From positions 185,929 to 249,928 of the forward strand of contig JAFALK010000037.1 of assembly GCA_019234295.1 (NCBI GenBank): 64,000 nt of DNA. Direction: 5' to 3'. The notes beneath the pieces are model-generated. The model was not told the DNA's origin and made no database searches. It worked only from the letters and a program-made list of their open reading frames with translations. Positions 1 to 7,823 of the stretch are shown one piece after another. Both the position numbers and the translations under genes were made by a program. Numbering within the stretch: the first letter of the stretch is position 1; each line of letters begins with the position of its first letter. The stretch comes from Roseateles sp. (lineage in GTDB: Bacteria > Pseudomonadota > Gammaproteobacteria > Burkholderiales > Burkholderiaceae_C).

Positions 1-845
1 CTGCGGATGTCCAGCGGCTCCACAGGTTCTTCGATCACCGAGGAGCTGCCTGCCTCGCCCGCCAGGGAGAGCTCGGTATCGCGCAGTCCCAGCGCCACCA
101 GCGGCAAGTGCCAGGTCAAGCTGCCGTTGCCGCCTGCGCTGCGCCGCGGCGAGGCCTGTAGCCTGAATTCCAGCAGGTCTCCCAGGCCGCTGAGGTTGCG
201 CAGCGAGCCGGCCAGGCCCACGGCCTCGGCACCGATGGAGGCAGGCCGGTAGTTGTTGACGAAGGCGCTGAGCTGCCAGCTGCGGGCGCGCTCGACTTCC
301 ACTTCGAGCTCCGCCTCCCCCGCCAAGGCACCGGGCTCAAGGCGGGCGTTGATGTGTTCGAACAGCGGATCGTCCAGCAGCAGCTGGAAGCGCTCGCGCA
401 GCTGCTCGATATTGAGCACCTGGTCCTCCGGGCGAACAAGGCGCGCGCGCAGATACGCCTCGTCCAGGCCCTTCAGGCCACGCAGTCGCAGCCCCGTCAG
501 GCGGCCTTCGACGACCTCCAGCGCCAGCACGCCATCGGCCGGTCGCGCCGGCAGCAGGACGCCGGAGTTGATGTAGCCGCGCTCCACGTAGAGGCGGGTC
601 AGCGCCTGCCGCAGGGCTTCCAGCTCATCCGCACCGACCACCCGGCCCGTGTAGGGCGCAGCCACGGTTTGCAGGTCTGCATCGCTGACGGCGCGATTGC
701 CACGAAAGACGATCCGGTCCACGCGGACGCTGCTGGCCTGCTGTGCGCCGGGCGAGACCGTCGGCAACGGCAACTCCTGCGCGGGCACGGGCACCGCCAG
801 GACGACGGCGAGGAAGGCGAGGAAGGCGACGAGAAGGCGCTTCAC
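1..845 (-). CDS. TpsB two-partner secretion outer-membrane transporter (ShlB/FhaC/HecB family), 5' part only
   Basis: This would be the Omp85-type pore that exports the adjacent TpsA protein. About 281 residues are visible; the gene runs off the left edge. The GTG start at 845 overlaps the TpsA stop in a GTGA arrangement, so the two are translationally coupled. Residues 1-23 form a signal peptide ending PVPAQ. Residues about 38-115 look like a POTRA_2 domain (VDRIVFRGNRAVSDADL, then YVERGYINSGVLLPAR), followed by a second POTRA-like segment (LEVVEGRLTGLRL). The barrel begins near residue 195 (WQLSAFVNNYRPASIG). The family is secure from the domain order; the substrate assignment rests on gene adjacency. 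The start is GTG, with no separate ribosome site visible outside the upstream gene. Confidence 0.9.
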   Translation of the reverse strand, partial: MKRLLVAFLAFLAVVLAVPVPAQELPLPTVSPGAQQASSVRVDRIVFRGNRAVSDADLQTVAAPYTGRVVGADELEALRQALTRLYVERGYINSGVLLPARPADGVLALEVVEGRLTGLRLRGLKGLDEAYLRARLVRPEDQVLNIEQLRERFQLLLDDPLFEHINARLEPGALAGEAELEVEVERARSWQLSAFVNNYRPASIGAEAVGLAGSLRNLSGLGDLLEFRLQASPRRSAGGNGSLTWHLPLVALGLRDTELSLAGEAGSSSVIEEPVEPLDIR

Positions 846-3800
846 GGGCAGTCCATCCTCGGGCCGTCGAGGCTCAGGCGCATGCCGCTTGCCGCGCCCG
901 TGGCCCCCACCTCGCCGCCCGCGGGCCGGCCCGTCATCAGGCCGCGAGCCGAAGGGGCAAGGCCGCCACGTCCGGCCAGCGCCAGAGAGCTGCCGCCGCG
1001 GCTACGGCAAGGGTCGCGGCCCAGGCCGCCGGGGTCTAGCAGGTGCGCGTTCAGCTGAACGAGGCTGCCGGCCAGATCGAGCACCGGGCTGGTGATGGAG
1101 ATGACCCCGCTCACGCCCGTGGGGGCCGCAGCCTGGATCACGTTGTAGCCGTATACACCGGCCTTGAAACTCAACGGCACCGCGCCGCCGACGAAGAGAC
1201 TGCTGGCGCTGGCGAGCAGCGTGCCCACATCGATCACGACCAGCCCGCCCCGGGCATTGCGGGCCGCGGTATTGGCCTGGATGAAGCCCGTCTGCATCAG
1301 CAGCCCATCGGCGCTCACGCTGATATTGCCGCCGTTGCCCTGAGTGCCGAGCACTGAGGTGGTGACCTGCGTATCCGCAATGCGCAGCAGCCTCCCGCCC
1401 TGCAGGCTCAGCGCGCCGCCATTGCCCTGATTGGCGCTAGTGCTGACGATGCTGTCCTGCAGGTTCATTGAGTTGCTCGCTGTCAGCACGATGCGGCTGG
1501 CCGCCACGTTGCCGCTCGAGGCCGCGAGGATCGCCGCGTCTTGCAGCTCGATGCGTGCGGCGTCGACGCTCAACAAGGTGGGCGTCAGCGCTCCCGGATT
1601 GCTCACAGTGGCATCGTTCTGGATGGTGAGCGCGGCGCCCTGACTCATACCAAAGCGGCCGCTCGCGGTGATCTCCACATTGCCGGTCTGCCCGCCGGAT
1701 CCGGCGGCGGCGGCGGCCGTAACGCCGCCATTCGTTCCCGCGATCTGGATGTTGGCAGCGCTCATGCGGACAGTGCCCGCCGCCCCGGTGCCGCGCGTGG
1801 TAGTACTGAGCAGGCTGTTGAGCACCAGCACGTCGCCCTGCGCCGCGATGTTGATGGTGCCTGCCGCCCCTTGGCTACCGGTGTTGGCGAGGCTCGCGAG
1901 GCTGCTGTCTTGCAGCCAGAGACCGGCAGCGCGCAGCGAGATCTGACCGGCGTTGCCCGCAGACAGGGTGCTCGTGCTGACGCTTGTTCCGTTGGTGAGT
2001 GTCATCTGGCCACCGGCCACTAGCCCGATCGCGCCCGCGCTGCCGCTGCCCGCCGGCGAGGCGCTGCGGCTGGACAAGGCCGCGCCGTCCAGCCGCATCG
2101 TCGTGCCAGCCTGGAGCGCGATGGCGCCGGCCGGGCTCAGCAAGGAGTAGGTGCTGCTGTCGATCTCGCCGCCATTGCTGACGGCCAGGCTTCCGCTGGC
2201 CGCAATCCGGATCGTGCCCGCAGGGCCCGACGCGGGCGCTCCGGCACCGGTGAAGATCAGGCCGGGACCATTCAGCGAAAAGTCCCCCGCCGTGATGCTC
2301 ACCTGGCCGGCTTGGCCGGAGGTGCTGCTGGCAGAGCCGATGGTGGAGGCGCCGGTTACGTCCACGCGCTGAGTCGCTACGAGCGTGATGCTGCCCGCAT
2401 CGCCGTGGCCATCGACAGCGGCGCTGGAAAGGCTTGCGCCGTTCAGGCTGATGTTCTGTCCGCTCAGCGTGACGCTGCCAGCGTTCACATCCGTGAAGGT
2501 ATTGGCGGAGATGTAGGCGCCACCGGAGAGGCTGATGGTGCCGCCGGCGTTCACCTGGACATTGCCTCCGGTGCCGTTGGCGTCCAGCGAGCCCGTGGTC
2601 ATGAAGCTCGCGCCGTCCAGGGTCACATTGCGCGCAGTCACGCCGATGTTGCCGGCCTGGCCGCCCGAGAGGCCGACGTTGGCGATGCTGGAGCCCGCGT
2701 GCAGGGTGAGGTCTCCACTGACCGTGAGCGTGACGTCTCCGGTCAGCGCGCTGCCGACCGCGGCGCTGCGAATCGCGCTAGCATCGGTGAGCACGATATC
2801 GCCAGCACCGAGCGAGATGTTGCCCGAGTTGCCCGCAGCCGTGGTGTAGGCCAGCAACTGGCTGCCGCCCGCCATCTGCAAGCTGCCACTCGCCTGCACG
2901 CGCAGGTCGCCCGCGTTGCCCGTGCCGCCGAGCGCGAGGTTAGCCAGGTAGGCGCCGCCGTTGAGGCCGATGGTGCCGGCGCCCACGTCCACCACGCCGC
3001 CCTGGCCCGAGCCCGAGACGCTGGAGAAGATGCTCGCGCCGCCGTCGAGGCGCAGTGCTTGGGTGGCGCGGATCAGCACATCGCCGCCATTGCCTGTGCT
3101 ACCTGATTGCGTGCCGCCCTGGATGTAGGCGCCCGTATCCAGCGCGATGTTTCCCGCGCTGACGCTGATGCCGCCGCCCCGTCCGCTCGAACTGCTCACC
3201 GCATAGAGGTTGGCGGCGCCGGTCAGCGCCACCGTGCCGCTGGCGAGCAGCTGGATGCTGGCGCCGTCGCCGCCCGCAGTGGCGCCGGTGAAACTGCTGA
3301 TACTGCTTTGGGCGCTGAGCGAGATATCGCCCGCGGCGATGCTCACCGGGCCGGCTGCGGAATTGCCAACGCTGGAACTGCCGATCAGGGCCCCACCCTG
3401 CATGGTGAACTGTCCCGCTGGCGATAGGGACGTCGACGACGTCGGCAATGACGACGGCGCGGTCACGTTCAACGGCACGTCGCCGGCCTGCGCGCCGACC
3501 GCGGTGATGCTCACCTCCCCGCTGCTGGCGATGATGCCGTTGTCGATCAGGACATCGCCGCCGACCAGCGCAACCCTCTGCCCGGCCGCGGGCGCCAGCA
3601 CCGCCTGGTCACGCAAGGCAATGGTGCCGCGGGTGCTGCCGAGGAAGCCAAAAGCCTCGGGTGCGGCCGTGGAGAAGCTGCTGTTTTGGCCCAGGTCGGC
3701 AAACAGGCGCGCGCCGTCGGCAAAGCGCAGCGAGTTGGCCGTGCTGATGATGAAGGCGCCCGGCACGTTGATGCTGGCACCCTGGCCGAACACGACGCCC

Positions 3801-4138
3801 GCCGGGTTGATGAAGTAGAAGGCCGGCGCACCGCTGAAGGGCACGAGGCTGATCTGGCCCAGAATCGTCGAGACCTCGCCACCCGTGACACGGCTGATCA
3901 CGTTGGTGATGCCGGCGCTGCTCGTGGTGAACGTCGCGCTCTCGCCACTGGCGAGCTTGAAGGTCTGGAAGCTCTGGAAGAGATTGCTGCCCGAGAGCTG
4001 GCCCAGCGATTGCGGGATCCGGTAGCTGGGGCCGATGAGCGTCTGCGCTGCCGGACCCACGCTGCCGTCGGTGCGGATCTGGGCCTGCAGGGGCAAGGCC
4101 GCGATGGCGAGGGTCAATGCCGTGAAGGTGAGCTTCAT
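842..4138 (-). CDS. TpsA exoprotein with filamentous haemagglutinin N-terminal (TPS) domain
   Basis: A 1098-residue secreted protein, expected to be exported by the neighbouring TpsB and folded as a beta-helix on the cell surface. A signal peptide ends near LPLQA (residue 19). The TPS/haemagglutination domain follows (residues about 20-270) and includes the NPAGVVFGQ segment that matches the NPNG-type loop of the family. Residues about 280-1030 are Gly/Ser/Ala/Thr-rich, built of imperfect units such as GNISLGAGDI and GGNISVSADG, typical of parallel beta-helices. The C-terminus carries a DPC...GSSLALAGRGGL segment and ends MDCP; Cys1044 and Cys1097 are the only cysteines I noticed. The ATG overlaps the CHAT gene stop (ATGA), and its stop overlaps the TpsB start. 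Function beyond adhesion or secretion cannot be read from the sequence. Confidence 0.92.
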   Translation of the reverse strand: MKLTFTALTLAIAALPLQAQIRTDGSVGPAAQTLIGPSYRIPQSLGQLSGSNLFQSFQTFKLASGESATFTTSSAGITNVISRVTGGEVSTILGQISLVPFSGAPAFYFINPAGVVFGQGASINVPGAFIISTANSLRFADGARLFADLGQNSSFSTAAPEAFGFLGSTRGTIALRDQAVLAPAAGQRVALVGGDVLIDNGIIASSGEVSITAVGAQAGDVPLNVTAPSSLPTSSTSLSPAGQFTMQGGALIGSSSVGNSAAGPVSIAAGDISLSAQSSISSFTGATAGGDGASIQLLASGTVALTGAANLYAVSSSSGRGGGISVSAGNIALDTGAYIQGGTQSGSTGNGGDVLIRATQALRLDGGASIFSSVSGSGQGGVVDVGAGTIGLNGGAYLANLALGGTGNAGDLRVQASGSLQMAGGSQLLAYTTAAGNSGNISLGAGDIVLTDASAIRSAAVGSALTGDVTLTVSGDLTLHAGSSIANVGLSGGQAGNIGVTARNVTLDGASFMTTGSLDANGTGGNVQVNAGGTISLSGGAYISANTFTDVNAGSVTLSGQNISLNGASLSSAAVDGHGDAGSITLVATQRVDVTGASTIGSASSTSGQAGQVSITAGDFSLNGPGLIFTGAGAPASGPAGTIRIAASGSLAVSNGGEIDSSTYSLLSPAGAIALQAGTTMRLDGAALSSRSASPAGSGSAGAIGLVAGGQMTLTNGTSVSTSTLSAGNAGQISLRAAGLWLQDSSLASLANTGSQGAAGTINIAAQGDVLVLNSLLSTTTRGTGAAGTVRMSAANIQIAGTNGGVTAAAAAGSGGQTGNVEITASGRFGMSQGAALTIQNDATVSNPGALTPTLLSVDAARIELQDAAILAASSGNVAASRIVLTASNSMNLQDSIVSTSANQGNGGALSLQGGRLLRIADTQVTTSVLGTQGNGGNISVSADGLLMQTGFIQANTAARNARGGLVVIDVGTLLASASSLFVGGAVPLSFKAGVYGYNVIQAAAPTGVSGVISITSPVLDLAGSLVQLNAHLLDPGGLGRDPCRSRGGSSLALAGRGGLAPSARGLMTGRPAGGEVGATGAASGMRLSLDGPRMDCP

Positions 4139-6417
4139 AGCCAGTTCCCGATCAACGAAAACGGGGCCCAGAAGAAGGGGTGGGCAAAGGCCTTGTCGGC
4201 GAGCAGTTCACGCTGGGCTTGCCGCAGGGCTTGGGCCTTGGTGGGCTGGTCCGGCCCGGCCAGGCCGGCATAAAAGCGCACCATCAGCCGCACCGCTGCA
4301 TCGTCGTTCACGGGCCACAAGGTGCCCAGCACGCTCTTGGCCCGCGCCTTGATCGCTGCGCCCGAAATGCCCAGCGGTGCGCGCTCGTTGCCTTCGGCCG
4401 TCTCGCAGGCCGAGAGGGTCAGCAGCTCCAGCGGATGCTGACGCACACGGTCGGCCAGCAGCAGCTCCTGCAGGCCGCCCAGGGTCAGCAGATCGTCGTA
4501 GGCAAGCAAGAAGCTCGAGCGCGCGTCGCCGCCGAAGATCCCATGCGAGGCAATGTGCACGAAGCTGTAGCGCCCCGAGGCGGCCGCCTCGCGGAAATTG
4601 CCGACGGTGAAGGCGGCGTCGAGCATGCGGCTGGCGCCGGGCAACATGCTGCCGAGCTCGTCGATCTCTCGCGTCACGCCCGGCAGGGCCAGCGATTCGC
4701 GCAGCGCTCGCTCCTGCACGGATCGGGCTTCGGTGGAAAGAGGCTTGTCGTCACCTGCCGTGTTGAGCGCACGCTCTGGCTCGACGGAGGCAATCAGCTC
4801 CCTGCCCTGTGAGGTCTGAAGCAGCCGGTCCACCGCCGACCCGAACTGCGAAGCGCCAGCGAGCAGCGCGCCGGCGGCCCCGCGTGCCGCGGGTCGGCTG
4901 GTGTTGGTCATCGACAGGCCCGCCGCAGTGACGACGGCGTAGCGCTCGATCGCAAAGCGCTTGCCATCATGCAAGGCCGCCATGGGTACGAGCCGCAAAG
5001 CGCCGTCGGGCACCACCACCAGGGTGTCGATGGACTGCTCGGCCACCAGGCCTTCGAGCGGCAGAAGCAGATGCTTGTAGAGCTTGCGCGCGTTCCAGAT
5101 GTAGCCCGGGTTGAGATTGCGGAGTTGGTCAGCGAACTGGGCGGCCGTGCGACGCAACTCGGCGCCCGGAACCGGCTCGGTGAAACGGCTCGGGCCGGCG
5201 CGTGTCATCACGAGCAGCTCCAGCCGCTCAGCAAAGATCAGCGGGTAGACGATGGCCGTCCCCGGCGGAATGACGGTGGCGGTGCCGCCCTTGACTTCAT
5301 CCACGGTGCAGCGGTCGCCGAGGTAGTCCTGCATCTCGGACTGCTTGATCATCTCGACCACCTGCATGGCCTCGCGCAGCAGCGCGTCATGGGCGGCTCC
5401 GGAACGGCCATCGCTGGCCTTGATCAGGCCGTCGGCCAGGCCCATGTAGACGGGCTCAAAGAGCTGCCGGAATGAGGATCCACCGTCTTCGAAGTCGATC
5501 GGGATGTCGGCCCGCAGCGCCTCCAGACGGTCCACCACACGCCGCCAGGCGGCCAGCGCGAGCACCGGATCGCCCAGCGCCGTGTGCAGGCGAGCTGCCC
5601 GCCACTCCAGCGCGATCATCGGCTCGCCCACACTGCCGATGGGTTGCTGCTGCGCCTGCTCCAGAGCCTGCGCGTTCAGGGCCAGGCTGTCGTGCGGCCG
5701 CGCCTCGTCTTCGTAGAGCCGCGCCAGCGCATCAAGGGCCTCGACCTGCAGTCGGCCGGGCTTGGGCGCCAGACTCCGCGCGCGCTGCAGGTTCGGATAG
5801 GCCAGCGCCCTGCCCTCCGAGCCAAGGCCCTGAGCCTGGTGAGCAAGGTTCAAGGACAGCGCAGCGAGTTCGGCATCGGTCAGCTTGCCGGCCTTGGCGA
5901 GCAGCTCGCTCAAGCCGCGCAGTGCCGGCAACTGTTCCTCGGGTGGCGCCATGCGGACCAAATTCAGGTCAGCGCTGAGTCCCAGGAACGAGGGCACAGG
6001 CCCGACCAAGGCCCGCACCTCTTCGTAGTCCTGCCGGGCCTCGCGCTCCTGCTTGAGGACCATGGCCAGGTTGCCCAGCATCAGCGCGTAGCCAGCGCGC
6101 TCGGGCCCCGCCGCCATGCCGTACGCCTTCCTCAACTGGATTCGGGCGTCATCGAGTCTTCGGCTCTGCAGCAGGCTCGTGCCGAGCTCGCCTGCAGCGC
6201 GCATACGCTCGCGGTCTTCGACAGCTTGTGCGGCAGCGCGATTGAGCTGCTCGATGGAGGCATTCAGGCTGCCGAGCTGTCGCAGCGCGACACCCTCGGC
6301 CAGCGTTTGCTCGAACGCGGGCGGGGCGGCCTGCACCATGCCGGCCACCAGAACCAAGCACAGCGCGAAAGCCCGCGCCATCAGACGCACGCCAACGCAG
6401 ATCGAGCACGCCGCCAT
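4135..6417 (-). CDS. Exported TPR-CHAT protein (caspase-like cysteine peptidase fold)
   Basis: A 760-residue protein with an N-terminal signal peptide (hydrophobic ARAFALCLVLVAGMVQAAPP, residues 14-33), an alpha-helical TPR-like region (about 40-300) and a C-terminal CHAT domain (about 520-755). The catalytic dyad of the CHAT/caspase clan is intact: His625 in FVHIASHG and Cys671 in LTLSACETA, followed by the family motif VLGTLWPVNDDAA. CHAT domains are clan CD cysteine peptidases related to separase and caspases. This is the first gene of the operon CHAT-TpsA-TpsB and overlaps TpsA by four bases. The start at 6417 has a GGAGGG sequence upstream. Met13 (6381) would also give a good signal peptide but lacks such a site. 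The substrate is unknown; TpsA or TpsB are the obvious candidates. Confidence 0.88.
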   Translation of the reverse strand: MAACSICVGVRLMARAFALCLVLVAGMVQAAPPAFEQTLAEGVALRQLGSLNASIEQLNRAAAQAVEDRERMRAAGELGTSLLQSRRLDDARIQLRKAYGMAAGPERAGYALMLGNLAMVLKQEREARQDYEEVRALVGPVPSFLGLSADLNLVRMAPPEEQLPALRGLSELLAKAGKLTDAELAALSLNLAHQAQGLGSEGRALAYPNLQRARSLAPKPGRLQVEALDALARLYEDEARPHDSLALNAQALEQAQQQPIGSVGEPMIALEWRAARLHTALGDPVLALAAWRRVVDRLEALRADIPIDFEDGGSSFRQLFEPVYMGLADGLIKASDGRSGAAHDALLREAMQVVEMIKQSEMQDYLGDRCTVDEVKGGTATVIPPGTAIVYPLIFAERLELLVMTRAGPSRFTEPVPGAELRRTAAQFADQLRNLNPGYIWNARKLYKHLLLPLEGLVAEQSIDTLVVVPDGALRLVPMAALHDGKRFAIERYAVVTAAGLSMTNTSRPAARGAAGALLAGASQFGSAVDRLLQTSQGRELIASVEPERALNTAGDDKPLSTEARSVQERALRESLALPGVTREIDELGSMLPGASRMLDAAFTVGNFREAAASGRYSFVHIASHGIFGGDARSSFLLAYDDLLTLGGLQELLLADRVRQHPLELLTLSACETAEGNERAPLGISGAAIKARAKSVLGTLWPVNDDAAVRLMVRFYAGLAGPDQPTKAQALRQAQRELLADKAFAHPFFWAPFSLIGNWL

Positions 6418-6508
6418 GCCTCGGCCCTCCGCACCATCCCGCCGCTAGATTAGAGCCGCAAAATCCGACGGGCGGGCACCTTTTTGACGGCGAGTCGGGA
6501 ACTCGCGT

Positions 6509-7810
6509 TCAGCCGGCCCCGGTGACGTCGGATGCGTAGTAGCTCACGTGCCGGCGAGGGTTCAGGTAGGTCGCAGCCTCGATTGAGAGTTCACTGCGCT
6601 GCATGCCGCGGCGAATGCTCAATGCCTTTTCCTCCAGCAGATTCACGATCACGGGCTCGGACCTCGACGCGCCCAACTCGCGCAGCAGGATGACGGGGCG
6701 CAGCGCGTCCTGCGCGCCGACGGACAGGACCAGACCTTGTGAGCCATCGCTGAGTTCCACCAGGGTGCCCGGCGGATAGATGCCCATCATCTTGATGAAG
6801 CCGGCCAGGGCGTCCGGTGCAAAGCGCCTGCGCTCGCGGGCGAAGAGCATCTTGAGCGCCTCGTGGGGAGTGAGACCCATCATGGCGTGATGCGGATTGC
6901 AGAGATTGTCGAAGGCATTGGCCAGGGCCAGGATCTGGCCGCCGCGGCTGATGCCCTCGAGCTTGAGCTGCCGAGGATAGCCACTGCCGTCGGCCATCTC
7001 GTGGTGCTGGGCGATCGCATCGAGCACAGGTCGATCCAGGACCATCTCGCGGCCGACCAGCATGCTCTTGGGGACGTGCTGCTGGAGGGCGTCTCGCTCC
7101 ACCGTGCTCAGCACGCCGATCTTGCGCGTCAGGCTGTCGGGCATCTCACGCTTGCCGATGTCGTGCATGAGGCAAGCCATGCCCAGGTCGCGCAGCGCAT
7201 CTTCCGTCAGCCCCAGGCGGCGCCCCAGGAGCATGGCCAGGGAGGCGGTGTTCAGCTCGTGGTCGTGAACGTCGCGAGAGTTCGGTCTCGAATTCATCAA
7301 ATGGAGCTGAACGTCCTCCACGTTGACCATGGAACGCAACAGCGCATCGACCACCTCCCGGGCTCGACGCAGCGACTCAATGGGCTGCGCGAAAAGATTC
7401 TTGGTCACCAGACTCATCTCCCGCACCGCTGCATGGAAGCTCTTCTCGGCAGCATCGAGCTGGGCCATCTGCGTCTTCAGTCGTGCCAGTCGTTGTGCCT
7501 TGCTCTTGAGCGCGTCGACCAGTTCCGCCGGAGCCGCCGTCGGCACGCCAGCCGCCTGCGCCGAGGACGCTGCGGCTGGCGCGGCTGGCGCAGCACTGGC
7601 CACCGAAGCCGTCTTCAGCGCCTGCGGTTCGCTGCGTTTCACATCACAAAGCACCCGCTCCAATCCCAGGGCCTGCAGCTGCCGCACCTGGTCGACATCA
7701 CGCAGCAGAAAGTTATTGAAGGAAAACGGGTGCGAGGTCCAGTCCATATCCAGTCGAACGAAGAGCCCAATGCGCAGTGCCTTCGGATGGATGTAGGTCG
7801 TTTGGTACAT
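6509..7810 (-). CDS. HD-GYP domain cyclic-di-GMP phosphodiesterase with N-terminal DUF3391-like region
   Basis: A 433-residue cytoplasmic protein. Residues 1-60 resemble the DUF3391 domain that commonly precedes HD-GYP (LRIGLFVRLDMDWTSHPF). An Ala-rich linker and coiled region follow, then the HD-GYP domain (about 150-350). The metal and catalytic motifs look intact: MHDIGKREMP, HHEMADGSGYP (with the GYP triplet) and ALANAFDNLC. Such proteins hydrolyse cyclic-di-GMP to pGpG or GMP. The gene lies 13 bp downstream of the GGDEF-EAL gene on the same strand, so the two are probably co-transcribed and act on the same second messenger. No receiver domain is present, so the input is not evident. Confidence 0.92.
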   Translation of the reverse strand: MYQTTYIHPKALRIGLFVRLDMDWTSHPFSFNNFLLRDVDQVRQLQALGLERVLCDVKRSEPQALKTASVASAAPAAPAAASSAQAAGVPTAAPAELVDALKSKAQRLARLKTQMAQLDAAEKSFHAAVREMSLVTKNLFAQPIESLRRAREVVDALLRSMVNVEDVQLHLMNSRPNSRDVHDHELNTASLAMLLGRRLGLTEDALRDLGMACLMHDIGKREMPDSLTRKIGVLSTVERDALQQHVPKSMLVGREMVLDRPVLDAIAQHHEMADGSGYPRQLKLEGISRGGQILALANAFDNLCNPHHAMMGLTPHEALKMLFARERRRFAPDALAGFIKMMGIYPPGTLVELSDGSQGLVLSVGAQDALRPVILLRELGASRSEPVIVNLLEEKALSIRRGMQRSELSIEAATYLNPRRHVSYYASDVTGAG

Positions 7811-7823
7811 CGCAGGACAAACC

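Noticed and set aside
354..1058. Plus-strand 234-codon frame over TpsB and the end of TpsA
   Set aside because: Arg-, Gln- and Ala-rich shadow of genuine minus-strand genes, with no domain or ribosome site.
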